64,000 bases of DNA from RSA9 sp036381195. GTDB taxonomy: Bacteria > Gemmatimonadota > Gemmatimonadetes > Longimicrobiales > RSA9. Numbering within the stretch: the first letter of the stretch is position 1; the number at the start of each line of letters is the position of its first letter. This document shows, piece by piece, positions 33,488 to 41,331 of the stretch. The DNA lies in the NCBI GenBank assembly GCA_036381195.1, contig DASVDH010000015.1, positions 1-64,000 of the forward strand, written 5' to 3'. The notes beneath the pieces were generated by a model, which worked only from the letters and a program-made list of their open reading frames with translations, was not told the DNA's origin and searched no databases. A program made the position numbers and the translations under genes.

Positions 33488-35005
33488 ATGCTGACCACAG
33501 AGCGGGAGAGCGCCGCATCTCGCGAGCGGGAGGCGCGAGAGCCGGCAGGGCCGGAGGGACCGGCGCGGCGCCGCCGGATCGGCCTCTTCGCCGGGCTCGC
33601 GCTGTTCGCGCTCGTGCTGGCCGCGCCGACGGGCATGCCGGCGCCGGCGCAGCGCACGGCGGCGGTGGCCGTGCTCATGGCGACGTGGTGGATGACGGAG
33701 GCGCTGCCGCTCGCCGCGACGTCCCTCCTCCCCCTCGTCCTCTTCCCGCTGCTCGGCGTGCTGCGGCCGGAGCCCGCGGCGGCGCCGTACGCGAACCCGG
33801 TCATCTTCCTGTTCATGGGCGGGTTCCTGCTCGCGCTCGCGATGGAGCGCTGGGGGCTGCACCGCCGGATCGCGCTCGGAGTGGTGGCGACCGTGGGCGT
33901 GCAGCCGCGGCGGCTCGTGCTGGGCTTCATGCTGGCGACGGCGTTCATCAGCATGTGGATCTCGAACACGGCGACGGCGGCGATGATGCTGCCGATCGGG
34001 CTGGCGCTCGCCGAGCTGCTCCGGCCGCGCGAGCCCGGTGCGCCGTTCCCGTTCGGCACGGCGCTGATGCTCGGGATCGCGTACGGCGCGACGATCGGCG
34101 GCGTGGGCACACTGATCGGTACGCCGCCGAACGCGGTGTTTGCCGCGGCGGCGCGCGAGCTGGCGGGGCGCGAGATCGGGTTCGCCGAGTGGATGAAGGT
34201 GGGGATGCCCATCGTCGCGCTGCTGCTGCCCATCACCTGGGCGCTGCTGGTGTACGTGCTGTTCCCACCGGGCCAGCTCCCGGCGGGTGCGGCCGCGCTG
34301 CTGGCGGCGGAGCGTGCGCGTTTGGGGCCGGCGACCCGGGGCGAGCGGCTGACGGCGGCGGTGTTCGCGCTCACCGCGCTCGGCTGGCTGCTGCGCCAGC
34401 CCAAGCTGATCGGGGGGCTGCGCATCCCCGGGCTCGCGGACCTGGCGCCAGGTCTGGACGACTCGACGATCGCGATGGGCGGCGCGCTGCTCCTGTTCCT
34501 CCTGCCGGTGGACTGGCGGAGAGGCGAGTTCGTGCTGGACTGGGGCGCGGCGCGGCGGCTGCCGTGGGGCGTGCTGCTGTTGTTCGGCGGCGGGCTCTCG
34601 CTGGCGCGCGCGTTCGAGGAGAGCGGGCTCACGGCCATCGTGGGGCAGGCGGTGGCCGGGCTCGCAGGCCTGCCGGCGTGGCTGCTCCTCGCGATCGTGG
34701 TCGCGACGCTGATCTTCGTGAGCGAGCTCACGTCGAACACGGCGCTCGCGGCCATGGCGATGCCCTTGCTCGCCGCCGCGGCCGTGGGCGTGGGGCAGGA
34801 CCCGCTGGTGCTCATGGCGGCGGGCGCGCTGGCCGCATCCACGGCATTCATGCTGCCCGTCGGCACGCCGCCGAACGCGCTGGTGTTCGGGACGGGCTAC
34901 GTGCGGATGGGCGAGATGGTGAAGGCGGGGTTCGGGCTGAACCTGGCGTCGGTCGTGCTGGTGACGGTGGTGGCGTACGTTGTGGTGGCGTGGGCGTTCG
35001 GGTGA
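33488..35005 (+). CDS. SLC13/DASS family sodium-coupled dicarboxylate transporter
   Basis: The protein has 505 residues and about 11-12 membrane helices. The two inverted halves each carry the Ser-Asn-Thr sodium/carboxylate motif, SNTATAAMMLP (about 158) and SNTALAAMAMP (about 416), and each ends in a TPPNA loop, IGTPPNAVF and VGTPPNALVFGTG, as in VcINDY. It imports di- or tricarboxylates or sulfate-like anions. The ATG at 33488 was chosen because a promoter would start transcription at that point; an ATG seven codons upstream is the alternative. Confidence 0.88.
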   Translation: MLTTERESAASREREAREPAGPEGPARRRRIGLFAGLALFALVLAAPTGMPAPAQRTAAVAVLMATWWMTEALPLAATSLLPLVLFPLLGVLRPEPAAAPYANPVIFLFMGGFLLALAMERWGLHRRIALGVVATVGVQPRRLVLGFMLATAFISMWISNTATAAMMLPIGLALAELLRPREPGAPFPFGTALMLGIAYGATIGGVGTLIGTPPNAVFAAAARELAGREIGFAEWMKVGMPIVALLLPITWALLVYVLFPPGQLPAGAAALLAAERARLGPATRGERLTAAVFALTALGWLLRQPKLIGGLRIPGLADLAPGLDDSTIAMGGALLLFLLPVDWRRGEFVLDWGAARRLPWGVLLLFGGGLSLARAFEESGLTAIVGQAVAGLAGLPAWLLLAIVVATLIFVSELTSNTALAAMAMPLLAAAAVGVGQDPLVLMAAGALAASTAFMLPVGTPPNALVFGTGYVRMGEMVKAGFGLNLASVVLVTVVAYVVVAWAFG

Positions 35006-35014
35006 GCCCGAGAG

Positions 35015-35037
35015 GTGGGCCGGGGCGAGGGCGAGGG
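35015..35037 (+). repeat. dispersed G-rich element GGGCCGGGGCGAGGGCGAGGG
   Basis: This is one of three closely related copies in the window (also 45114-45144 and 55194-55222). Runs of G with short spacers could form a G-quadruplex. Here it lies ten bases after the SLC13 stop. Confidence 0.5.
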
Positions 35038-35161
35038 ATGGCAGGCTGAGGCGCCAGGTGCGGAGGTTCCCGGATGGCTGCGTGGTGCTGCTGCGCGCCT
35101 ACCGGGGCCCGGCGCGCACGGGCGCGCCGGCGTGGGACCAGCAGAGGGGCGTACGCCGCCT

Positions 35162-36838
35162 CTACCTCTCCGCCACCGCCTCCCTCTCGTACACGACGCT
35201 GCCTTCGATCACGGTGAAGTCCACCTTCACCTCCGAGATCCGGGCCGGGTCGATCTCGAGGATGTTCTCGGAGAGGACGACGAGGTCGCCGCGCTTGCCG
35301 GGCTCGAGCGTGCCCAGCTCCTTCTCCATGAACGCGCCGTACGCGTTGGCGGCGGTGTAGGCGCGGAGCGCCTCCTCGACCGAGATCTTCTGCTCGGGCA
35401 CCCAGCCGCCGGGATTGGCGCCATCGATGGTGCGGCGGGTGACGGCGGCGTAGATGCCGAGCAGCGGGTCGATCGGCGCGACGGTCCAATCGCTGCCAAA
35501 CATCAGGCCAGCGCCCGCGTCCAGCAGCGAGCGGAACGCGTAGGTCGTGCGGATGCGCTCGGGCCCGATGCGCTTCTGGGCCCAGCGGCCGTCGTCGATG
35601 GCGTGATACGGCTGCATGGAGGGCAACACGCCGAGCGCGGCGAACCGCTGGATCGCTTCAGGCGTGAGGTGTTGCGCGTGCTCGATGCGGAAGCGGCGGT
35701 CGCGCGCGCCGTTGCGTCGGATCGCGCCCTCGAAGACGCCGAGCAGCCAGTCGTTGGCGCGGTCGCCGATCGCGTGGACGGCGACCTGCAGGCCGACGCC
35801 ATCCGCCCGGTAGACCCAGTCGCGGAGCTGCGCGGTGTCCGTGACGATGAGCCCGGAGGTGTGGGGCGCGTCGTCATACGGCGAATAGAACCATGCCGTC
35901 GTGGACCCGAGGGAGCCGTCCACGAAGCCCTTGAGCCCGCCCCAGCGCAGGCGGCTGTCGCCGCGGCCCTCGCGAGTGACGTAATCGTGCAGCCGTGCCC
36001 AGGTGGACAGCGGCACGAAGGCGTAGATGCGGATGCGCAGGCGGCCGTCGCGTAGGGCGCGGCGGTAGGTCTCGAGGTCGGCCCAGCTCCCCATGTCGTG
36101 GATCATGGTGACGCCGCGCGCGAGGGCGTGCGCCTGCGCGCGGTCGAACGCCTCGTCGCGCTCCTCCTCGGTCGGTTCCGGGATCACGCGGCCGACCAGG
36201 CCCATCGCCTCGTCCTTGAGCACGCCGGTGGGCTCGCCGGTGCGCGGGTCCCGGACGATGGTGCCGCCGGCGGGATCGGCCGTCTCGCCGGTGATGCCGG
36301 CGAGCTCGAGCGCGCGCGTGTTGGCGAGCGCCATGTGGCCGTCGAGCCGGGAGACGAAGACGGGGTGGTCCGGCGTGAGCGAGTCGATCCACTCGCGGCG
36401 CGGCAGCGGCGCGCCGTCCCAGAGCTCGTGGTCCCAATCGCCGCCGGTGATCCAGCGGCCGGGGGGCAGCGTGCGGGCGAACTCGCCGATGCGGCGCGCG
36501 AACTCCTCGGGCGTGGCAGCGTCCCGCAGGTCCACGCTGGCGAGCTGGAAGCCGCCGGACATGAAGTGCGTGTGGTCGTCCTGGAAGCCGGGCACGACGA
36601 GGCGGCCGCGCAGGTCGATGCGGCGTGTGGCGGGGCCGACGAAGCGCTCGACCTCCGCGTCGGTGCCGACGTGCAACACGCGCCCCTCCCGGACGGCGAG
36701 CGCGGTGGCGGGCGCGGCGCCGGGCACGCCGGTCCACACGACGCCGCCGGTGAGCACGAGCTCGGCGGGTTGCGGCTCGATCGCGCAACCGGCGGCGAGG
36801 GCGATGCCGATGACGGGGACGATGGTGGCGGTCCTCAT
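35162..36838 (-). CDS. amidohydrolase family 3 (YtcJ-like) lipoprotein
   Basis: The protein has 558 residues. The N-terminus MRTATIVPVIGIALAAGC ends in a lipobox Cys18. The amidohydrolase metal motif HTH is at about 89-91 in GFQDDHTHFMSGG; HAIGDRAND and FGSDWTVAPIDPL follow, and it ends with a GDLVVLSENI beta-sandwich return. YtcJ-like enzymes hydrolyse amide or related bonds; the substrate is unknown. The start overlaps the stop of the upstream gene (ATGA), so the two are co-translated. Confidence 0.87.
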   Translation of the reverse strand: MRTATIVPVIGIALAAGCAIEPQPAELVLTGGVVWTGVPGAAPATALAVREGRVLHVGTDAEVERFVGPATRRIDLRGRLVVPGFQDDHTHFMSGGFQLASVDLRDAATPEEFARRIGEFARTLPPGRWITGGDWDHELWDGAPLPRREWIDSLTPDHPVFVSRLDGHMALANTRALELAGITGETADPAGGTIVRDPRTGEPTGVLKDEAMGLVGRVIPEPTEEERDEAFDRAQAHALARGVTMIHDMGSWADLETYRRALRDGRLRIRIYAFVPLSTWARLHDYVTREGRGDSRLRWGGLKGFVDGSLGSTTAWFYSPYDDAPHTSGLIVTDTAQLRDWVYRADGVGLQVAVHAIGDRANDWLLGVFEGAIRRNGARDRRFRIEHAQHLTPEAIQRFAALGVLPSMQPYHAIDDGRWAQKRIGPERIRTTYAFRSLLDAGAGLMFGSDWTVAPIDPLLGIYAAVTRRTIDGANPGGWVPEQKISVEEALRAYTAANAYGAFMEKELGTLEPGKRGDLVVLSENILEIDPARISEVKVDFTVIEGSVVYEREAVAER

Positions 36839-37809
36839 GCGCTCTTCTTCTCCTGGGCGCCGGCGGCGTAGCGCAGTGCGCGCCAGCCGATGAGGGTCCT
36901 GCGGGTGCCCGCCTGCTGGCCCCACGTGCCGTCCTCCTGGAGAGAGGCGGCGAGGTGGACGGCGGCACGGCGCAGCGCGGCGTCCAGCGCGGCGGGCACC
37001 CTGCGTCCCCGCGCCGTGCGTTCGAGGAGCTCCAGGACGTGGAAGAGGTCGGCGTCCGGCCAGGTGCCGTCCGCGCGCTGCGACGCGATGAGCATGGCGA
37101 TGCCGTTCGCGGCGGCCTGCCGATTCTCCTTGCCGGGCGCGGCGGCGACGGCGGCGAGCGCGGCGACGAACGCGGGCGGTGAGACCAGCCCCGGGTGCTC
37201 CTGCCGGAGCGCGATGATGCGGCGGAGCCCCTCGAGGTGGAGGTCGACATCGCGACCGTAGCGCTTCCAGCGCAGCTCGGCCTGGAGCGCGACGCACGAT
37301 GCGGCGAGACGCGCGTTCCTGTCGCCGACGACGGGGGCGCCGCACGCGAGGCGCAGCTCCTCGAGCGGCGGCTCCGGCGGCGCGGGCGAGAAGAAGCCGG
37401 CGAGGAAGTGATGGCAGACCGAGAGCTCGTGGCGCTGGGGGTCACAGCCCTCGCTGAAGCGGCCCGGCATGCCGCGACGCGAGCGGATCCAGTCGAGCGC
37501 GCGCGCGATCTGCGTGCGGCCACGCGTCGTGCGGCGGCCCGGAGAGGCGTTGCGCAGCTCGTGGAGCTGGAGCAGCGCCTCGGCCGTGTCCAGCAGCCCG
37601 CCGCCCCAGCTCCCGTCGTCGTGCTGAGCGTTCAGGATGGCGGCAATGGCGACGTCATGCGCCGCCTTGTCCTCCTGGCGGGCGATCCCGGCCTCGTGGC
37701 GGGCCAGGAGTGCCTCGGGCCTCTCGGAGTCGCGGAGATGGGCCTCGACGAGGGCGAGGCCGCGCTGAATCGAGACAAGCTCGACCGGGGTGCTCATCGT
37801 ATCAGCCAT
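36835..37809 (-). CDS. prenyltransferase/squalene-oxidase-like alpha-toroid protein
   Basis: The protein has about 324 residues. Three QW-like repeats are seen: QHDDGSWGG, QRADGTWPDADLF and LQEDGTWGQ, separated by helical stretches, which is the layout of terpene cyclase and protein prenyltransferase alpha-alpha toroids. The DxDD acid of class II cyclases is absent, so catalytic cyclisation is doubtful; it may be a binding scaffold. The start could be 37809 (used here) or 37797. The stop overlaps the amidohydrolase start as ATGA. Confidence 0.65.
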   Translation of the reverse strand: MADTMSTPVELVSIQRGLALVEAHLRDSERPEALLARHEAGIARQEDKAAHDVAIAAILNAQHDDGSWGGGLLDTAEALLQLHELRNASPGRRTTRGRTQIARALDWIRSRRGMPGRFSEGCDPQRHELSVCHHFLAGFFSPAPPEPPLEELRLACGAPVVGDRNARLAASCVALQAELRWKRYGRDVDLHLEGLRRIIALRQEHPGLVSPPAFVAALAAVAAAPGKENRQAAANGIAMLIASQRADGTWPDADLFHVLELLERTARGRRVPAALDAALRRAAVHLAASLQEDGTWGQQAGTRRTLIGWRALRYAAGAQEKKSA

Positions 37810-37947
37810 GTTGCGCCACGGCCCGCACGTCGGGCCCGACACGTGATGGGCGCGTGTGTCACAATCGCGGGCAGTGGCGCGTTCAGCAAGTGGTGCAAGT
37901 CACGTCTGGACCGACGATTACCGAACGCCGGCGCGGCGGCATGGAAA

Positions 37948-38172
37948 ATGCCTGGCGCGGGCCGCGACCGGCGGGCTCGGCCGGTTCCCACCTCGAGCGC
38001 GGGAGGGCGTATTCGGACCTTGGGTGTCAGTCTGCTGGCCGTCGCCGCCATTGCAGCGAGCGTCCTGATCACACGGCAGCGGATCGAGAAATCCGCCGCC
38101 GAGGTGGATTCGCCGCGCGAGCTGCAGCCGGCGGAGAAGTCGCTGGACGCGATCCGCGCGGCGGGCCTGTAA
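37948..38172 (+). CDS. small single-helix membrane protein (tentative)
   Basis: The predicted protein has 74 residues: a basic N-terminus, one hydrophobic helix (LGVSLLAVAAIAASVLI), then a charged helical tail. The frame runs to a stop just before a strong terminator at 38207-38244, which supports a real transcript. The ATG at 37948 lacks a convincing ribosome site, and a TTG further in would give about 50 residues. No family recognised. Confidence 0.45.
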   Translation: MPGAGRDRRARPVPTSSAGGRIRTLGVSLLAVAAIAASVLITRQRIEKSAAEVDSPRELQPAEKSLDAIRAAGL

Positions 38173-38206
38173 GGCCGCGCGGCGCGAGCGGACGCGATCG
38201 CGGGGT

Positions 38207-38244
38207 AGGGGCGCATCCGCCGCAGGCGCGGCGGATGCGCCCCT
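38207..38244. terminator. bidirectional stem-loop terminator
   Basis: The arms at 38207-38223 and 38228-38244 pair perfectly over 17 bases around the loop AGGC, followed on the plus strand by TGTGTTT. It sits between two convergent genes ending at 38172 and 38260. Confidence 0.75.
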
Positions 38245-38259
38245 GTGTTTCCGCGCCGC

Positions 38260-38754
38260 TCAGGGAGCCGCAGATGAATGGTCGTGGATGATGCGCCAGC
38301 CCTCGGGTGTGCGGCGAAGGACGAGAGTGAAGACGCCGCTGGCAGCGGCGCTGTCGGTCGCGCGGTCGGAGAGGACGTAGCGGCCGAGCGCGAGCGCGTG
38401 GTCGGCGCCGAGCGCTGAGACCTCGAGGTCCTCGAAGCGGAGAGCGTGCTCCGGAGCGCCCGTACGCCAGTAGGTCTCCAGGTAGCGGTCGCGGATGGCG
38501 TCGACGCCGCGGATGACGCCGGAGCCGCCTGCGAACACGGTTTCTGGAGAGTCGAGGTAGTCATCGAGGAAGCCATCGAGGTCACCGGCGTTCCAGGATT
38601 CTGCCGACGCGTGGAGCATGGCGCTGATCTCGGCAGCGGGATCCGCGCCTGCTCGGCCGGTGCCCTCGGGGGCGCCGGCGCAGGCGGCCAGCAATGCGGG
38701 CAGGAGCAGCAGACCGCCCTGCGCCCTACTCGAAATGCGCTCTGTTCTTCTCAA
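38260..38754 (-). CDS. SnoaL/DUF4440-like NTF2-fold lipoprotein
   Basis: The protein has about 164 residues. AMLHASAESWNAGDLDGFLDDYLDS..., RDRYLETYWRTG and TPEGWRIIHDHSS follow the NTF2-like DUF4440 pattern, a small binding or isomerase fold. Reading from a TTG at 38754 gives a basic start, a hydrophobic stretch and LLAACAG, a lipobox; this start overlaps the ferredoxin end by 29 bases. No ATG or GTG fits. The fold is likely, the function unknown. Confidence 0.65.
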   Translation of the reverse strand: MRRTERISSRAQGGLLLLPALLAACAGAPEGTGRAGADPAAEISAMLHASAESWNAGDLDGFLDDYLDSPETVFAGGSGVIRGVDAIRDRYLETYWRTGAPEHALRFEDLEVSALGADHALALGRYVLSDRATDSAAASGVFTLVLRRTPEGWRIIHDHSSAAP

Positions 38755-38959
38755 TGTAGCTGGTCCACTCGGGCGGGACATCGGTGTCCGGGAAGATCGC
38801 GGTGACGGGGCACTCGGGCTCGCACGCGCCACAATCGATGCACTCGTCCGGATGGATGTAGTACTGGTCCTCACCCTCGTAGATGCAGTCGACCGGGCAG
38901 ACCTCGACGCAACTCGCGTCTTTGACGCCGATGCAGGGCTCGGTGATGATATAAGGCAT
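38726..38959 (-). CDS. fdxA: 7Fe ferredoxin ([3Fe-4S][4Fe-4S])
   Basis: The protein has 77 residues. Cys9, Cys17, Cys21 and Cys25 form the CxnCxxxCP pattern of a 3Fe/4Fe site, and Cys40, Cys43, Cys46 and Cys50 (CIDCGACEPEC) bind the [4Fe-4S] cluster; this is the FdxA type. It is a soluble electron carrier. It has its own promoter at 39009-39036 and is followed by the overlapping NTF2-fold gene. Confidence 0.93.
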   Translation of the reverse strand: MPYIITEPCIGVKDASCVEVCPVDCIYEGEDQYYIHPDECIDCGACEPECPVTAIFPDTDVPPEWTSYIEKNRAHFE

Positions 38960-39008
38960 CGCGGTGTGTCCTCCCGCAGTCTCGCTTCGCTTCCGTTCCA
39001 CTGCGGAT

Positions 39009-39036
39009 AGTGTAGCGCGCCGGGGCAAAGATTCAA
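39009..39036 (-). promoter_or_regulatory. promoter of the 7Fe ferredoxin gene
   Basis: On the minus strand TTGAAT (39036-39031), a 16-base spacer and TACACT (39014-39009). The start codon is about 50 bases below. Confidence 0.6.
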
Positions 39037-39254
39037 GGGTGGCCGCCGGCCGTCGCCCCGTCCGCCCGGGACCGCGGCAGGGGGCGGGGCCGGCGAGGCC
39101 GGCGCAATCCCGCCTCATGGCCGCAACGGTGGGGTCGAGGGGAGCTCGGCCGGCGTCGGACGCGCCGGCGCGCCGCGCCGCTCCCGTCCGCTCACGCCGC
39201 GCGCCACCGCCCCGCCCGGGTCGGACGATGCCTCGTCCCTCGCCCGCGGCAGGA

Positions 39255-40019
39255 TCAGCGCAGGAACCTGCGCTCGAACATGGCGCACCACCAGCGGAAA
39301 CGGCGCGCGAGCGTCGGGTCGGTCCGCAGCGCGACGGGGAGGTACGCCTCGCGGGTGAGCCCGTGGAACGCCGCCCACTCGGCGCGTGGGCGTAGATGCA
39401 GGTGCCGAGCGTGGTCCAGGCGCTCGGCCAGCGCGACGATGCGGGCCGCGTGGTCACCCGCGACGAGCTGCTCGAGCAGCTCCTCGCCGGCGAGCGCGGG
39501 CACGGGCACAGCGGCGACGACCGCGTGGACGGCCGGACCGAGCGAGGCCCGGATCTCGGCGGCAGAGACCGCGAGCTCGGGCCGGAGCGTCTCACACACG
39601 GCGCCGGCGGCCAGGGTGTGCGGGTCGCGGCAACCCAGGTCCTCGAGCAGGATCAGCGCGGTTCGGGCCGGGTGGAGGAAATCCGGGTGGTGGTCGTCGG
39701 CGAGCAGGCGAACGCGCGGCCCCATGGCGAGGCGGAAGGCGCGGTCGAGGAGCGCGCGTGCCGCCGGTGTGAGGGCCGCGCGTTCGGCAGCGCCAGCGAT
39801 GCGGCGGGCCATGGCTTCGGCGCGCGGGCCGGCGCTCGCCTCCAGCGGCATCGGCGTCCGGTCCGCTGCCGGGGGCGCGGCTTCGCCGAGTCCCGCACGA
39901 GGGCCGGCGCTTGCCTCCTGCGGCGTCGACGCCCGGTGCGCCGCCTGGGCCGCGGCTTCGCCGAGTCCCGCACGCAGGCCGGCGCTTGCCTCCGGCGTCA
40001 CCGGGCGCGCGGCTCCCAT
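39255..40019 (-). CDS. HD-like (SpoT/RelA-type, degenerate) protein with repeated N-terminal linker
   Basis: The protein has 254 residues. From about residue 60 the order HPARTALILLEDLG, AAGAVCETLRPELAV and VALAERLDHARHLHL resembles the helical HD domain of (p)ppGpp hydrolases, but the His-Asp pair normally in that position reads CET, so hydrolase activity is doubtful. Residues 1-56 are a 25-residue repeat (EASAGxRAGLGEAA) coded by a 75-bp DNA repeat. Its start overlaps the end of the cobalamin adenosyltransferase gene by 22 bases. Confidence 0.6.
   Translation of the reverse strand: MGAARPVTPEASAGLRAGLGEAAAQAAHRASTPQEASAGPRAGLGEAAPPAADRTPMPLEASAGPRAEAMARRIAGAAERAALTPAARALLDRAFRLAMGPRVRLLADDHHPDFLHPARTALILLEDLGCRDPHTLAAGAVCETLRPELAVSAAEIRASLGPAVHAVVAAVPVPALAGEELLEQLVAGDHAARIVALAERLDHARHLHLRPRAEWAAFHGLTREAYLPVALRTDPTLARRFRWWCAMFERRFLR
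39827..39995. repeat. 75-bp tandem repeat inside the HD-like gene
   Basis: Units begin with GGCCGGCGCTYGCCTCC at 39827, 39902 and 39977 (the last partial). The period of 75 keeps the reading frame and adds 25 residues per copy. Confidence 0.85.
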
Positions 40020-40561
40020 CGGGTCTCGGCGGCCCCGGCGCGGTGGTTGGCGAGGCGCGCGAGCATGAAGAGGAGGTCGGAGAGGCGGTTGAGGTAGATG
40101 ACGATCTCCTCCTCGACGTGCTCGTGCTCCGCGAGCGCGACGACGCGCCGTTCCGCGCGGCGGCAGACGGTCCGGGCGACGTGCAGCGCGGCGCCGGCGG
40201 GCGAGCCGCCGGGCAGGATGAAGGCGCGCAGCTCGGGCAGCTCGGCATCCGCCTCGTCCATCCAGCGCTCGAGCTCGGCGACGCGATCCGCACCGAGCTC
40301 CGGCAGGACGGGCCGGCGGCGGCGGCCCGTCGCGGGTGGCGCGGCGAGGTGTGCGCCGAGCGTGAAGAGGTCGGGCTGGATGGAGGCGAGCTTGCGGCGC
40401 ACTTCGTCGTCCTGCTGGAGGACGAGCGCCCAGCCGATGACCGAGTTCAGCTCGTCCACGGCGCCGTACGCCTCGACGCGAGGGTGCGTCTTGGGCACGC
40501 GGCCGCCGCCCAACAGGCCGGTCTCGCCGCGGTCGCCCGTGCGGGTGTAGATGCGTGGCAT
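39998..40561 (-). CDS. cob(I)alamin adenosyltransferase, PduO type
   Basis: The protein has 187 residues. The PduO/MMAB signature is complete: RIYTRTGDRGETGLLGG at the N-terminus (ATP loop), VEAYGAVDELNSVIG, and ARTVCRRAERRVVAL with YLNRLSDLLFMLAR near the end. It adds the adenosyl group to cob(I)alamin to make coenzyme B12. No B12-dependent enzyme is adjacent. The start at 40561 gives the typical family N-terminus. Confidence 0.92.
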   Translation of the reverse strand: MPRIYTRTGDRGETGLLGGGRVPKTHPRVEAYGAVDELNSVIGWALVLQQDDEVRRKLASIQPDLFTLGAHLAAPPATGRRRRPVLPELGADRVAELERWMDEADAELPELRAFILPGGSPAGAALHVARTVCRRAERRVVALAEHEHVEEEIVIYLNRLSDLLFMLARLANHRAGAAETRWEPRAR

Positions 40562-40670
40562 GCGAGGGATGATAGCCCGCCGGGAGGCGCGACGGAAGCG
40601 ACCCGACCGCACGTGCGAAGCTCCTCCTCATCCCGGAGGGCTGGGAGAGAGTGCGGAGGCGCGGGTGCGG

Positions 40671-41132
40671 TCAACCCTCCTCCGCCGACGCCGGCGCGGC
40701 CGGCGGGGCGGAGCCGATGGGCAGGAACGGCTGCCAGAAGCCCTCGAAGACGGGGACGAACACGGTGTCGTAGGGCTCCGCCGCGCCGTTCTTCACGTAG
40801 AAGTCCACGCCCTGGTAGTTGCCCGCGCGCCGGAGCGAGTCGAAGGGGATGGCGCGCGGCAGGCCCTCCGGTTGGAAGCCGAGGCCCCCAGCGACGAGCA
40901 CCTCGCCACGCCTGTACCAGTCGTAGGCGGTGAGGTCGTAGTAGATCTCGTCCGGCCTGCGCGGCCGGGGGGCGCTGTCCCGGCTGAGGCCATCCGCAGC
41001 GCCATCGAGGGCAGAGGCGACGCCGCCCGTGCCGGCCCCATCGTCGGCCAGGCCGGCATCCTCGCCGCCGCAAGCGGCCGTGCCGAGCGCGAGGAGGAGC
41101 GCCGGGCAGAGGATGAGTTTGCCGTGCGTCAT
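40671..41132 (-). CDS. hypothetical lipoprotein
   Basis: The protein has 153 residues. A signal peptide ending ALGTAAC gives a lipobox, then an acidic/Gly-rich spacer, then a compact domain (about 65-150) with IYYDLTAYDWYRRGEVL and YDTVFVPVFEGFWQPF. No family recognised. It lies between the adenosyltransferase gene and a large outer-membrane protein gene on the same strand, with gaps of about 110 and 200 bases. Confidence 0.75.
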   Translation of the reverse strand: MTHGKLILCPALLLALGTAACGGEDAGLADDGAGTGGVASALDGAADGLSRDSAPRPRRPDEIYYDLTAYDWYRRGEVLVAGGLGFQPEGLPRAIPFDSLRRAGNYQGVDFYVKNGAAEPYDTVFVPVFEGFWQPFLPIGSAPPAAPASAEEG

Positions 41133-41331
41133 CGTGTGCGCTGTACGGCGGCGGTTGCGATGTTGTTCCCGGCGACACGAGGGGCAACGGGCATGCCCGG
41201 GGGCTATGCGCTCCGCCACGCGTTGCGGCCGCGATGGGGCTGGGACCGGCCTCACCGAGCCCGTTCACCCGCGACCCCTTCGAGCGGCTGCTCGCGGAGC
41301 GGGCCGGCGACGCGTTCGACCGGTCGCGGGA

